A stretch of DNA of 64,000 nucleotides, from the NCBI RefSeq assembly GCF_024166365.1, contig NC_064838.1:2435501-2499500 (forward strand), in the 5' to 3' direction. This document shows positions 20,407 through 32,022 of the stretch, piece by piece. The stretch's first letter is position 1; each line of letters starts with the position of its first letter. The translations under genes were made by a program, and so were the position numbers. Origin of the DNA: Elephas maximus indicus (taxonomy: Eukaryota; Chordata; Mammalia; Proboscidea; Elephantidae). The notes beneath the pieces were generated by a model. It was not told where the DNA came from. It saw nothing but the letters and a program-made list of their open reading frames with translations, and searched no databases.

Positions 20407-20600
20407 TCCCAGGGTGGTGAAAATGGTTAAGGTCTGGGCTGCTAACAGAAAGGTCGGAGGTTCACATCTACCCAGAGGTGACTTGGAAGAAAGGCCTGGC
20501 AATCTACTTCCAAAAATTGACACTGAAAACCCCATGGAACACAGTTCTGCTCGACACACGTGGGTCACCATGAGTCAGAGTCGACTCAGCAACTGCTAAG
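20407..20600 (+). mobile_element. AfroSINE, 'acccagagg' type
   Basis: 'ggctgctaacagaaaggtc', 'gttcacatctacccagaggt', 'gcaatctacttccaaaaatt', 'acactgaaaaccccatgg', then the tail 'accatgagtcagagtcgact'. It belongs to the second SINE type in this window, which shares head and tail with the short type but has a different middle. Confidence 0.9.
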
Positions 20601-20744
20601 GAAGGAACCAGGCCCCCAGCTCCCGGGTGAATGCTCAGCCACTGTCCCATCCAGGGGACCTGGAAATGTGCTCAGCTCAGCAGAGACACCTTCTGGCTCC
20701 ATAGATACCAAATGGCAGCTTCTATTTCCTGCAAGGAGAGAGCA

Positions 20745-20880
20745 ATAACCATTTGTGCCGATTGGTGTCTACACAGTGATTATAGCCAAGCAACGCACTC
20801 TAAGAGCTAAAAACATTTTCAGTAATTACCATTCTCATTCTTTTCTCTGTCACAATTACAGGCATCAAACTTCTAGGCCT
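20745..20880. other. Candidate conserved non-coding block
   Basis: A repeat-free AT-rich block around 'gtgattatagccaagcaacg' and 'cagtaattaccattctcatt', next to a CpG-richer stretch. It is a weak candidate judged by texture only. Confidence 0.25.
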
Positions 20881-21807
20881 CAGATGACAGCCTGCAGCTG
20901 CAGTCCAGGCCTGGGGACACCACGCCCTCTTGGGCTCCCAGGACACCCAGTCATGGCCTCCTGAGAGTCCTGCGTGCCAGCCTCCATGGCAGCCTTCCCA
21001 ACTGCACCCACCGGCGGCTGCCAGGGTGCACTCAGGCAGCGAGGTGGCCCGGTGCATTGCCGAGCCCCGCCTGCTGCAGCGCCGGCCAGCCAGCGCACAG
21101 TGAGTCCCGCTCAGCTTGCTGACCTGCCTCAACCCAGGCCGTGGCACTGTCCCAGGGTGCCAGCCGTTCGACGTGGCTTTCCCCACTTCCACCTCCGCAC
21201 GAGTGCGGGCTGGAGGAAGGAGGGCTCCGCTTTGCACTGCTCACTGCGACTGCTGCCTTTGTAAAAAGTGCCAGAAAAGGGCAGGACAGACTCAGACACC
21301 TTCTTCATTTCAGTAACTGAAACGGCTCCCAAACCTCCACTTGCTTCTCTCTCCCCTTCAAGCTCATCTTCCTCCCAGGTGACCCCAGAGGGTGAATGAG
21401 CTAACCTGTGTGTTGTCCTGCCCTCAGAGCCATTTTTGCCCTACCCCCCCCCGCCCCCACCCCACCCCTTTGCTCCCAATCCAGGCTCCCTGCTCAACTG
21501 GCTTCCAGCTGGGTTTAACCAATGGGAGGCGCTCCCCTCTCCACCCACCTCACTACCACACCTCCAGGCCATGTCTCTGGTCTCCAGGGCAGCTCCACCA
21601 GTAAGACCATCATCATCCCAGCTTTTCCTGAAGGATGCTGACCCCCAGGTTCTGGAACACCACCTCTTCCCTTTGTCCCTCTGCCTAGGGCTGGTGTGGA
21701 TTCCCTGCTGTTAGTGATCTCTAGGGTGCCTCACCTGCTCTCCTGGACTTCCCTGCTCTTCCACCCCTACAAATTCGGTGCCTTGCATAAAGTCTCCCTG
21801 AGCTGCT
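20881..21807. other. GC-rich low-copy DNA
   Basis: The most GC-rich low-copy part of the window, with several CpGs at 21010-21240. Many overlapping open frames (longest 145 codons, minus 20800-21237) follow from the high GC. No domain, promoter or exon structure is recognised. Confidence 0.45.
21444..21468 (-). other. Potential G-quadruplex (minus strand)
   Basis: C runs of 9, 5, 4 and 4 separated by single bases give four G tracts on the minus strand, a canonical quadruplex pattern. Confidence 0.6.
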
Positions 21808-22712
21808 CACCACCACCCGTCTGTCAGTGTGTTGTACTGTGGTGGTCTGCATGTTGCCACAATGCTGGAAGCTATGCCACCAGTATGTCAAATATCAGCA
21901 GGGTCACCCATGGTGGACAGTTTGCAGGAGAGCTTCCAGACTAAGACAGATTAGGAAGAAAGGCCTGATGACCTACTTCTGAAAAGTAGCCAATGAAAAA
22001 TCCATGGATCACAACAGAACATTGTCAGATACAGTGTTTGTCTAAGCTATCTAGTGCTGCTGTAACAGAAATGCCACAAGTGGATGGCTTTAACAAACAG
22101 TAATTTATTCTCACAGTCTAGGAGGCTAGAAGTCCAAATTCAGGCTGCCAGCTCTAGGGAAAGCCTTTCTCCCTCTCTCGGCTCTGGGGGAAGGTCCTTG
22201 TCATCAATTGTCCCTTGGTCTAGGAGCTTCTCAGTGCAGGGACCCTGGGTCCAAAAGATGCGCTGCTTTCTTGGGTGGTAAGAGGTCCCCTTGTCTCTCT
22301 GGTCTCCTCTCTCTTTTATATCTCAAAAAAAGATCGACTCAGGATGACAACTTAATCTCGTAGAGTGGGTCCTGCCTCATTAACGTAACTGCCACTAATC
22401 CCACCTAATCAACATTATAGAGATAGGATTTACAACACACAGGAAAATCACATCAGTTGACAAAATGGTGGACCATCACACAATACTGGGAATCATGGTC
22501 TAGCTAGGTTGGCACACATTTTGGGGGACACAATTCAATCCATAACAGTGTTGGAAAATGCGCCCCCTAGGTTGGAAATCACAGTGGCTGCAACAGTGGA
22601 GTCAAGCATACCAATGCTTGAGAAGATGGTGTAAGACGGGACAACGTTTCCCTCTGTTGTACATGGGGTCACCACGAGTCAGAGCCAACTTGACAGCAAC
22701 TAACAACAAACT
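21808..22712 (+). mobile_element. RTE-tailed SINE split by a solo LTR
   Basis: The left part to about 22033 has 'atgctggaagctatgccacc', 'cacccatggtggacagttt' and 'cttccagactaagacagat'. The right part from 22553 resumes with 'cccctaggttggaaatcaca', 'gtggctgcaacagtggagtc' and the RTE-like tail 'cagagccaacttgacagcaa'. The interruption is the LTR at 22039-22547. Confidence 0.85.
22039..22547 (-). mobile_element. MaLR-like solo LTR with perfect 5-bp TSD
   Basis: Antisense LTR from TGTCTAAGCTATCTAG to 'ttcaatccataaca', 509 bp. The flanking 5-mer gtgtt occurs at 22034-22038 and 22548-22552. It is the same subfamily as 36087-36571 and 38137-38626: shared words 'gctgctgtaacagaaat', 'tccttgtcatcaat', 'ttttatatctcaaa', 'caaaatggtgga'. 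No internal region remains, so it is a product of LTR-LTR recombination. Confidence 0.9.
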
Positions 22713-23978
22713 ATCTACACGTTTCCTGTTTCAAGGTTAAACCCTGACCCACACTCCTGTGCTGGACAGAGAGCACAGGAATTTGCTCAGCCTGACCTTG
22801 CCTTTCTTCCTGTTCCTAGGAGCCCACTGAGGCCCCCAGATCCCCACCCTCAGTACCTGTTCCTTCTCCTACCTCTGAAGGGAGAGAGTGGGGCACAGCC
22901 CAGGTCCAAACCAATGAGTAGGATTTTTTTCATTGCCAGATTTTGGGGGTGGGGAGGGCACAGGAAGCAGTTAATCCTCAGGCTGGGTCCCCAAGGCAAG
23001 TTGCACCAATAAATGGTTACTCTTTGGTGCGGGGGGGGGTTACTAATTTTTTAAAGTATGATTTCCACTGCTAGTTTGAACCTGGGTCAAAACATTGTAA
23101 AAATCATCACCTATTAAAAGCCTCCATTCTAGAGGTTATTTACCCAAATAAAAACTGCATGAGGTAAGCATTTTGCGCCAATTTGCAGTGAAGTTGCAAG
23201 CAGGAGAAAGTGGTGGAGTTGGCCCCCAATGTCCTTCATGAGCAGCTCAGCTTGTGGGCACCAAGGAGAGGCAGCACTGAGGGGCCCCGGGGAAGAGGAA
23301 GAGAAAGACCTGGGGTCCCCTGGCTCCTCACTGTGGCTGCAGCTGTACCACTGGCAACCTGCACACGCAGACACCAGGCTGTGGATTACTCAGGAAGCCA
23401 TGTAACCGGGGATGTTTTTGCACACCAATCTTTGTGCTGAGCAGGAGAGAGGCACCAGGACTTATAAGAGCATCCTTGAGTTCAGGTGATGGCGGGCTGC
23501 GTGCGACAGGGAACCTCCCGTTGCTCATCCCAGGCCCCTTCATGGCAGGGTGGCTTCTGAGAGGACTTGGCACTCCTGTTCTCCGCACACTCTCCGTCCA
23601 GCCCCTCACATCAACCACCCTCAATGCTAGTCAGGGTTCACGGGTGCTAACCATAGAAACCAACTCTGCCTCTCAGCCGTGAAAGAGGGGCTTGCTGGGG
23701 GATGCTGGCAGCACATCAGCTGAAGGAAGGTTGAGCAGTCAGCCTCAGGAGGGAAGAAACCAGGACATATCCAAGCACCTGAGTACTGGAAGCTAGGACC
23801 AGCTCTCCAGAGCCCTGAGAGTGATGATTCAGCTCCAGGTCTTTACAAGGTTCAAGATCATACTCCTCGAACAAAATCTGATTGACCTTTATCGGGTCAA
23901 CCCCTGCCTTGTCCAGGAAGTTCAGGGAATAGGGGAGGGGTCATTATCCCCATATCTGTTCTTCCCTTCTTCCATAGG
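22713..23978. other. Low-copy DNA, nothing recognised
   Basis: No gene is recognised. Open frames of 76-98 codons overlap at 23129-23682 on both strands and lack domains. A G run sits at 23031-23038. Confidence 0.45.
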
Positions 23979-24212
23979 AATAGCACTTAAAAAAATTTTT
24001 TTTGTTTTATGTTGTTGTTGAGAATAACACAGCAAAACATACACCAAGTTTCTACACGTACAATTCAGTGGCATTGATTACTGAATATCTTTCCAGTGTG
24101 TAACCACTCTCACCCTCCTTTTCTGAGTTGTCCCTCTCCAATTAACGTGAACTCACTGTCCCCTAAGGTTCCTGTCTAACATTTTGACTTGCTCTTGTCA
24201 ATTTAATCCCAT

Positions 24213-24391
24213 GTAAAAACACAAACCAAATCAGTTGCTGTTAGGTCGATTCCTACTCATAGAGACCCTATAAGGCAGAGTAGAAGTGTCCCATAGGGTT
24301 TCCAAGGAGCAGCTGGTGGTTTCGAACCCCCAACCTCTTGGTTACCAGCCGAGCTCTTTACCACTGTACCACCAAAAAAAGACCAGGGCTC
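24213..24391 (-). mobile_element. AfroSINE inside L1 3' UTR
   Basis: Antisense short type. An 11-bp perfect target-site duplication tttaatcccat lies at 24202-24212 and 24392-24402. Internal words are 'tcgattcctactcatagaga' and 'cttggttaccagccgagctc'. Confidence 0.95.
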
Positions 24392-25727
24392 TTTAATCCC
24401 ATATAGCTACATCGTAAAAAAGCATAATGCTCAAGGCAGACATTCTTTATTAGTTAAGCTAAACTATTGCTTGGTTTTGAGAAGACTTCAGGAGATATTT
24501 TGGTTTAAGTTTTAAAGATTATCTCAGGGCAATAGTTTTGGGACTTCATCTAGCCTCCAGAAAATCTGGAGTCCATAAGAATTTGAGATGCTGTTCTACG
24601 TTTTCCCAATTCTGATCAAGATTCTTCCATAGAACCTTTGATCAAAATGTTCAGTAATGGTACCACTGCACCATCCAGTTCTTCTGGGCTCGTGGCAAAG
24701 AAGGAAGTTGTTTTTGGAGGCAATTAATCACACATGTCATTTCCTCCTCCTATCCTTGACGCTCCTTCCTCTGTTGCTCCAGGCAAATAGGGACTAATTG
24801 TTGTGCCTTCAATGGCCACTTGCAAGCTTTTAAGACCCCAAGCACTACACAACAAACTAGGAGGTAGAACAGAAGCACTAAACACAATATTAGGCCAATG
24901 AACTGGGATGTCCCATGAAACTATGACCATAAACCCCCAAACCAAGGAACCAAATCCCATGTGGCATTTCACTGTACGTAAGAAGCCTCAGCAGTCACTT
25001 TCTGTTGTTGTTGTTTGTTGTTATAAATATATCTATCATACAACTTTTGCCAGTTCAACTTTTTGCAGGTTTACAACTTAATGACAGCAATTACGGTAAT
25101 CGGCTGTGTAGCCCTACCCTTAATCAATTAGATTTTTCATCACTGTAAACAGAAAGTCAATACTCCATAAGCAATAATATTCCCTTTCCCCCTCCCTCCT
25201 GCCCCTGGTAACCACTAAGAAACTTTGGTCTCTATACATTTGTCTGTTCTTGTCTTTTTACTTAAGTGAAGCCATACAATATTTGCCCTATTGTGATTGA
25301 CTTACTTCACTCAGCATAATGTCTTTAGGCTTCATCCACATTGTAGCATGTGTCAAGACTCCACTCCTACTGGCTGTGTAGTATTCCATTGTATGCAGGT
25401 ACCACATTTTGTTTCTCCATTCATCTGTTCTTTGGCATTTAGTTTGTTTCCACCTCTCGGCTATTGTGAATAGTGCTGCAATTAACAGTGGTGTACAAGT
25501 CTCTGAGTCTCTGCTTTCAAGTCTTTTTGGTACAAACATAGGCGTGGAATTGCTGGATCATCTGGTAGTTTTTTGAGGAACCGCCACGCTGTTCACAATG
25601 ACTGTACCATTTTGCATTCCCACCTGCAATGGATAAGTGTTACAATTTCCCCACATCCTCACCAACATTTGCTATTTTCTGTTTTTTTTAATGAAAAGAT
25701 TATTAAGATAATTAGACATCCTAAAAA

Positions 25728-25924
25728 GAACAAACAACAACAACAACAAAAAACACTGCTTTCGAGTTGATTCCGACTCTTGACAACCCTGTAGGACAGA
25801 GCAGAACTGCCTGTATTTAATCTTTATGGAAGCAGGCTGCCATAGCTTTCTCCCCAGAGATGAGTCTGAACCACTGGCCTTTCAGTTAGCAACTGAGCGC
25901 TTAACCAATACATCACCGGGGCTC
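25728..25924 (-). mobile_element. AfroSINE, long variant, inside L1 ORF2
   Basis: Antisense. It starts with a (CAA)n-rich tail, then 'gagttgattccgactcttga', the long-variant middle 'ggaagcaggctgccatagct', and the head 'gcttaaccaatacatcacc'. It is the same variant as 7156-7355 and 59122-59322. Confidence 0.88.
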
Positions 25925-26922
25925 CTTCTAGTGAGAATGAAATGGTATCTCATTGTGGCTTTCACTTGCATCTCTCTGATGATTATTGACGCTGAGCATC
26001 TTTTCATGTGTTTGGTGGCCATTTGAATGTTGTCTTTGGTGATACATCTATTCAAGTCCTTTGCCCACTTTATGATTGGGTTATTTGTCTTTTTGTTGTG
26101 AAGTTGTCAAAGTTTTATACTTATTCTGGTTATTAGATTCTTATTGAATATGTGGCTTCCTAAGATATTCTCCCAGTAGGTAACTTCTTTTTTCACATTT
26201 TTGGTAAAGTCTTTTGATATACAACAGTTTTCTTATTTTTTATGAGGTCCCATTTTTTTATTTTGTCTTTTGCCATTTGTGCTTTTGTTATTAAATAATC
26301 CACTGTTAAAATCTAGGCCCCACAGCATTGCCCCTGCATTTTCTTCTAAGAATTTCATGGTTCGAGTTTCACATTAGGTCTTTAATCCATTTTGAATTTG
26401 TTTTTGTGTAGTGCATGAGGCTTGGATCCTGTTTCATTTTTCTCATGTGGAAATCCAATTTTCCCAACACCGTTTGTAGATGAGACTCCTTTCCCCATCA
26501 AATGGACTTAGCACCTTTGTCAAAAACTAGTTGACCGTAGATGTGTGGATTTATTTCTGGACTCTCAATTCCATTCCATTGGTTTATGTGTCTATTATTA
26601 TACCAATACCAGGCTGTTTTGATTACTGTAGATATCTATATGTTTTAAAATCAGGAAGTGTGAGTATTCATACTTCATTGTTCTCGTTCAACATTGCTTT
26701 AGCTCTGCCATTCAGTATAAAGTTGAGGGTTGGTTTTTCTATTTCTGTAAAGAATGCTCTTGGAATTTTGACTGGGATTGCATTGAATATATGGATCACT
26801 TTGTGTAGTATTGACATCTTAGCAATATGAAGTCTTCCAATCCATAAACATAGAATTTCTTTCCATTTATTTAAGTCTTCTGTAATCTCTTTCAGCAGGG
26901 TTTTATAATGTTCATTGTATAA

Positions 26923-27162
26923 CTACTTCACAACCCTGCTTGGATTTATTCCTAGGTATTCTATTCTCTTAGATGTTATTGCAAATGGAATCATTTCCCT
27001 AATTTTCTTTTCAGATTTCTCATTGCTGGTGTATAGAAACCCAACTGATTTTTGTTTGTTAACCTTGTACCCTGCATGTTTGCTAAATTCCTTTATTAGC
27101 TCTAGGAGTTTTCTTGCCAACTCTTTAGGATTTTCTATATATAGGATCATGTTATCTGTGAA
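26923..27162 (-). pseudogene. L1 ORF2 reverse-transcriptase fragment
   Basis: The minus strand encodes [33 protein letters not shown] and [12 protein letters not shown], typical of the L1 reverse transcriptase just after its catalytic motif. The catalytic FADD motif reads FTDN at 27151-27162, so two residues differ, including the second catalytic Asp. This copy is catalytically dead. Confidence 0.9.
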
Positions 27163-27301
27163 TAGAGATAATCTTACTTCTTCCTTTCCAATATGGATGC
27201 CTTTTATTTCTTTTTCTTATCTTATTGCTCTGGCTAGGACTCCTAATACAATATTTAATAGAAGTGGTGAGAGCAGGCACACTTGTCTTGTTCCCAATAG
27301 T

Positions 27302-27756
27302 AATAACACTTTTAATTGGGCATATGGTGACTCAAAATGAAGGCTGTCTTTCCTATGGCCCTGTCGGCAGTCAGGTGAGCCCATTCTGGTCAGTGGATTA
27401 CAGGAGGATAGGTCCTGTGGTGGCTCCCAGGAACCTTCCCTAAGAAATAAGTCACTCATCCCATTTGCCTTCTTCCTCCCAGGATCCTACTCCATCCCCC
27501 TGTATTGTTAACTACCTTGGTGAAGGGACAAAGGTAAGTTCCCTAAGGTCAAAGGACCTATAATGTCAAGGCCACACTTGGCAAAACAGCATGAATGATA
27601 GAAGGAGCCTGGGCCCCGGACACACAGAGTGCTACAAGGTGTTGGCCCTGGACTGTCGATCTAATTATGTTTATACCATGAGGCACTGTCTACACTGATT
27701 TGTCTTCTGTTATTTATTTGTGAGACATTGTATTGCCTGGCCGACGCATCTCATGT
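27302..27756. other. Low-copy or old repeat DNA, unclassified
   Basis: Nothing is named with confidence. 'gaaggagcctgggccccgg' and the stretch near 27670-27740 recall an eroded LTR-type 3' end. Confidence 0.3.
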
Positions 27757-28030
27757 GCAGCCGTCACCCATCTGTCAGTGGTGGCCTGAGTGTTGCTATG
27801 ATGCTGAACAGCTTTCAGTGGCACCTCCAGACTAAGATGGACTAGGAGGAAAGGCCTGGCAATCTACTTCTGAAAATAAGCCAATGAAAACCCTATAGCA
27901 TCACAATGATCCTATCCACAACAAATCTTGGTGGTGGTGCATGACCAAATGCGATTCCTTCCATTGTGCATTGGGTTGTATGAGTCAAGGGCCAATTCAG
28001 CAATGTCTAACTATAACAACAAAAACATGT
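27757..28030 (+). mobile_element. RTE-tailed SINE
   Basis: 'cacccatctgtcagtggtgg', 'gctatgatgctgaacagctt', 'gcaatctacttctgaaaata', then the tail 'atgagtcaagggccaattca' with 'ctataacaacaaaaa'. The tRNA-Gly head is only partly present. Confidence 0.75.
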
Positions 28031-28879
28031 CACTGTCAGCTGAGCCTAATCTTAACTAATACATTCCCCAAATAAAAAATAAAGTGCTTTTACCAAAAAG
28101 GAGAAAAGCCAGCTGGGCAGGCAAAACCATCAGGCATCTTCTGCACTCACTGACCCCTAACTGCCCTTATCACTAGGCTCCTACCACGATGCCTCCACCC
28201 ACCCTGCCCCTCTGCCTGCACACAGAGGTGGGCATATTCTGAAAGCTGATGAGCCTTGGCCCTTCAGTGTCCACAGCAGCTCACCCTGTTGTGGGGTAGG
28301 CCCTGGCACAGCAGACTGGTTTTAGGCCAGGGCCACATCTGACCAGGCCAGGCCAGCTAGAGGCTCTTCCCTGGGAGGCTGGAACTGGACCGGATCCTGG
28401 AGAATCTGTTACAATCCTGAACTAGATCTTTGTGAGCACAGGGTGGCGGTCCTGGTCCACGTGCTGAAGAAGCCAAGGGCGCAGGCTTTTGCAGAGAGGA
28501 GCGGCCGGTGAACACAGAAGGGGAGAAGAGCCAGACCACAATTCCCGATGGGTTTCCAGTTGCTGGGCTTGGTCCCCCTGAGCCCTGACAGTACCTCCTC
28601 CCATGAGTTTGGCAAATAAATTTCACCCCCAAACAGTCACACGTGAATGAGCCTTTTCACTGGGACTTTGGAGACAGCGTAAAGGCGACACTGACTTTAA
28701 AACCAGGCCTGCTGGTGCTCCCCACCTCCAGCGGCCACACAGCAGACCTGCCGGTGCTCCCCGCCTCCCGCGGGCCATATGGCACAGCACACAGACCTCG
28801 GGCTTTGGAGTCAGGCTTACCCTGAACTCCCAGCTGGGGAACCTGTAAGCAGATGGCTCAAGAAGGTAAGCAGGTTTTA
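28031..28879. other. Low-copy DNA, nothing recognised
   Basis: Moderate GC. Short frames on the minus strand (28357-28632) lack domains. Confidence 0.4.
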
Positions 28880-29005
28880 CTTCAAGAGACTGTTGTTACA
28901 TATGATGGCCACATTTGATGTCACTAAACTGTAAGTGTGAAGAGTGTGAAATGGTAAATTTTTTGTTACCTATATATTTACCACAATTACAAAAAATGGA
29001 TCATG
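28880..29005 (+). mobile_element. L1 3' terminal fragment
   Basis: 'tgtgaaatggtaaattttt', 'gttacctatatatttacca' and 'caattacaaaaaatgg' match the terminal words of old L1 3' UTRs. Confidence 0.6.
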
Positions 29006-29804
29006 ACTTTTAAAAAAAGACTTGTTGCATTTAAATGAAATAACACGTGTCAGTGCCCCAGGGATAGTTCCCGGCACGGGGTGTGTGGATGACAAGTGTT
29101 GGGTCCCACATATTTCTTCCTTTTCCTTTCCAGGTGAACCTGTGCCTCCATGGAAGTCACAGTCTGTTCCCTGGGCAGGGGAGCAGGGCTGCAGCACCCC
29201 ACATGTACTGATAACCCCTCCTTTGGAAGCATTCTGGAGGATGGCGGTCGGGTCTGTGGTGTAATCGCCAGCACGCCATGGGTCAAATCATCTTTTCCAG
29301 GCCAGTTCATGGCTCCAACTATGATACATTGCTTTGTTCCTGTGGGAAAGTGCTTAGTCCCAAACAACTTAAAAATGAACTTCTGAAGTGCCTGAGCACG
29401 CTTGTCTCCACGCTCCCCCCGCCCCCCGGGTTTGGGAAGCTCTTAGCTGAATAACCGTACACATTCTCACAGCTCTGCTTGGCCCTTCCCTCTCCCTGTC
29501 TATTCTCAGCCGTGACTGGTGAATGTGCTGTTTGTGCCAGGCTGCATCATGGTGGCCTTTTGAGCATGTGCACCTCCCCTTGGCCCAGCTCAGGCCACCG
29601 GTCCGGATTCCCAGGCCCCGCTCTCTGTCTCAGCCACCTTCTCATCTGCCACGCCATGCGGACACCTTATGTGTCAATACTTTGCATCTCAGATGTCCTT
29701 GGCTACCTGCTTCTTAAAGAAACAGGCTTTTTGAGGAGCGATTAAGAGAAAGAGTGCTCTGGGCTTCTGTCAGCATTTGTTCAGCCTCACACCAGTTAAG
29801 AGTT
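29006..29804. other. Low-copy DNA, nothing recognised
   Basis: Contains a MIR-like trace at 29030-29085. A short acceptor-like stretch 'tccttttcctttccag' at about 29118-29133 is not followed by a recognisable exon. Confidence 0.4.
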
Positions 29805-30880
29805 TATAAAATTTGCATTGTACAAGCAGCAAAAGAAGAAATAGATAAATTGGACTTTATCAAAATTTTAAATTTTTTGAGCTGCAAATAATGTCATCAA
29901 AAAGTGAAATGCTAATCCAGAAAATTAGAGAAAATATTTGCAAATCATATATCTGGTAAGAGACTTGTATCCAGAATATATAAAGAACTCCTAAACTCAA
30001 TTATAAAAAGATAAATAACCCAATTTAAAAATGGGCAAAAGATCTGAATAGACATTTCTCCAAAGAAGACATACAAATGAATAACAAGCCTTGATGCTTA
30101 GCATCATTAGCCAGGGAAATGCAAATCAAAACCACAATGAGATATCACTGCACACCCACCAGGACAGCTATAATAATAAAGATGAATAAGAACTGCTGGC
30201 AGGATGTGGAGAAGTTGGGACGCTCCTACACTGCTGGTAAGAATGTAAAGTGATGCAACTACTTTGGAAAACAGTTTGGCAGATCCTCGAATTGTTAAAC
30301 ATAGAGTTTTTATATGACCCTGCACTTCTATTCCTAGATATCTACCTAAGAGAAATAAAAATATATGTCCATACAAGAACTTGTACACAAATGTTCAGAA
30401 CATTATTCATAATAGCCTAAAAGCTGAAACAGCCTTAATGTCCATCTATTGGGTATGGCTATTTCATCTCACACCCCATTAATTCGGATGAATGGATAAA
30501 CAAAATGTGTTATACTGGAATATTATTTGGCAATAAAAAGGAACGAAGTAATGATACATGCTACAACATGAATGAACCTTGAAAACATCATGTTAAGTGA
30601 AAGAAGCCAGTCACAAAAGACCTCATGTTATATGATTTTATTATATTATATGAAATGTCCAGCATAGGGAAATCTATAGAAACAGAAAGTAGATTAGTGG
30701 TTTCCTAGGGTTGGGGGGGAAGAAGAGGGTTGAGGAAAATGAGAGGTGACTGCTAATGGGGTGATGAAAATGTTCTGATATTGATTGTGGTGATGGTTGC
30801 ACAACTCTGTGAATATACGGAAAACCATTGAATTGTGCACTTCAAATGGGTGAGTTGCTTGGTGTGTGAACTATATCTCA
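29805..30880 (+). mobile_element. L1 3' end, old subfamily
   Basis: Sense orientation. It runs from 'gacttgtatccagaatatat' and 'aacccaatttaaaaatgggc', through 'gcaaatcaaaaccacaatga' and 'agctgaaacagccttaatg', to the end 'gaattgtgcacttcaaatgg'. This is the C-terminal ORF2 and 3' UTR of an L1M-type element. Stops are frequent and there is no coding potential. Confidence 0.93.
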
Positions 30881-31502
30881 AGGGAGCTGCATCGTGGTTT
30901 CTTCACAACACACTTCGTATGCAATCCTCTGATCCCGTGGCTTTATCAGTTGAAGGGCATTTTGTATTTGTTCCTGTTCAAACTCTTCAGTTCCTGGAAA
31001 CCCTCCAACAGGGTCAGTACTCCTCGATTTCCTTACAAGTTCTACGCACGGTCCTCCCAGCCAGCTATGGGCTTTCTCTGGGCATGTGAAATACGGTTAG
31101 AAGGAAGGGGTCTGTCTTAGTTTCCTAGGCTGTCATAACAAAACACCACAAAGTGGGTGGCTTTAAAGAACAGAAATGTCATTGTTTCACAGTTTGGGAA
31201 CTAGAAGTCCAAATCCGGTATCAGCCCTACTGATTCCTCCTGAGGGAGACTCTGTTTCATGTCCCTGTCCTAGTTTTTAGTTTCTGCTGGTGATCCTTTG
31301 TGTTTCTCAGCTGCTTGGAGATATATCTTCTACCTGTGTTTGTCTCCATGTCTGTTTTCCCCTTTCATAAGACACCTTCAGAGGGATTAGGACCCACCCA
31401 ACACCCTATGGCCTCATTAACTTAACTAATAATATTTTCAAAGAAAAACTCTATTTCCAAACGAGGCCACATTCACAGGTACAGGGATTAGGACTTTAGC
31501 AT

Positions 31503-31966
31503 GTTGTTGTTGTTAGTTGCCATGGGGCCAGCTCTAACTCATGGCAACGCCATGTACAACAAAACAAAATGTCACCATGTCCTGTGCCACCTTCACGCTC
31601 TTTGGCGTGCTGGAGTCCACTGTTGCACCCACTGTGTATTTTGAGTGTCTTCCAACACCTTCACGCTCTTTGGCGTGCTGGAGTCCACTGTTGCAGCCAC
31701 TGTGTACTTTGAGTGCCTGCCAACCTAGGGGGCTTGTCTTCCAGCACTGTATCAGACAATGTTCTGTTGGGATCCATAAGGTTTTCACTGGCTAATTTTT
31801 GGAAATAGATTAAGGCCTTTCTTTCCAATCTGCCTTAGTCTGAGCTCTGCTAAAACTTGTCCACCACAAGTAGCCCTGCTGGTAGTTGAAATGTTGGTGG
31901 CATAGCTTCCGGCATCACAGCAACACGCAAGCTGCTATCGTACCACAAACTAACAGATGGGTGCTG
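31503..31966 (-). mobile_element. RTE-tailed SINE, long form
   Basis: Antisense. The RTE-like tail 'gttgttgttagttgccatg' comes first, then 'ttcactggctaatttttgga' and 'cagcaacacgcaagctgct'. It carries an internal 68-bp tandem duplication at 31589-31724. Confidence 0.88.
31589..31724. repeat. 68-bp tandem duplication inside a SINE
   Basis: Copies are 31589-31656 and 31657-31724, differing at four of 68 positions (about 94% identity). Both start accttcacgctctttggcgt. The duplication lies wholly in the RTE-like part of the SINE. Confidence 0.95.
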
Positions 31967-32022
31967 GAGGACTTTGACATATCTCACATCTTTTTGGAGA
32001 ACACAGTTAATCTAGAACAGAA

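Larger units (their letters stand above)
23989..27301 (-). mobile_element. L1 LINE, 5' truncated, with 3' UTR
   Basis: Antisense, with its 3' end at the left (T-run at 23996-24007). The 3' UTR covers about 24000-25000 and matches the plus-strand 3' UTR at 49575-50300. ORF2 sequence runs from about 25170 to 27301. Candidate target-site duplication: aatagcactt (23979-23988) and aataacactt (27302-27311), one mismatch. Two SINEs are inserted. About 2.9 kb of L1 remains, without ORF1 or the endonuclease. Confidence 0.92.
31114..32022 (-). mobile_element. MLT1-like MaLR LTR split by a SINE
   Basis: Antisense LTR. TGTCTTAGTTTCCTAGGC at the right-hand terminus of the element (left here), 'caccacaaagtgggtggctt', 'ggcctcattaacttaacta', then the SINE, then 'gagaacacagttaatctagaa'. 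The LTR word ggactttagcat (31491-31502) recurs as ggactttgacat (31969-31980), the SINE target duplication with two changes. Confidence 0.85.

Noticed and set aside
26531-27340. Plus frames of 99 and 141 codons with hydrophobic, membrane-like sequence.
   Set aside because: They are the antisense reading of L1 ORF2, whose A-rich coding strand gives hydrophobic antisense frames.
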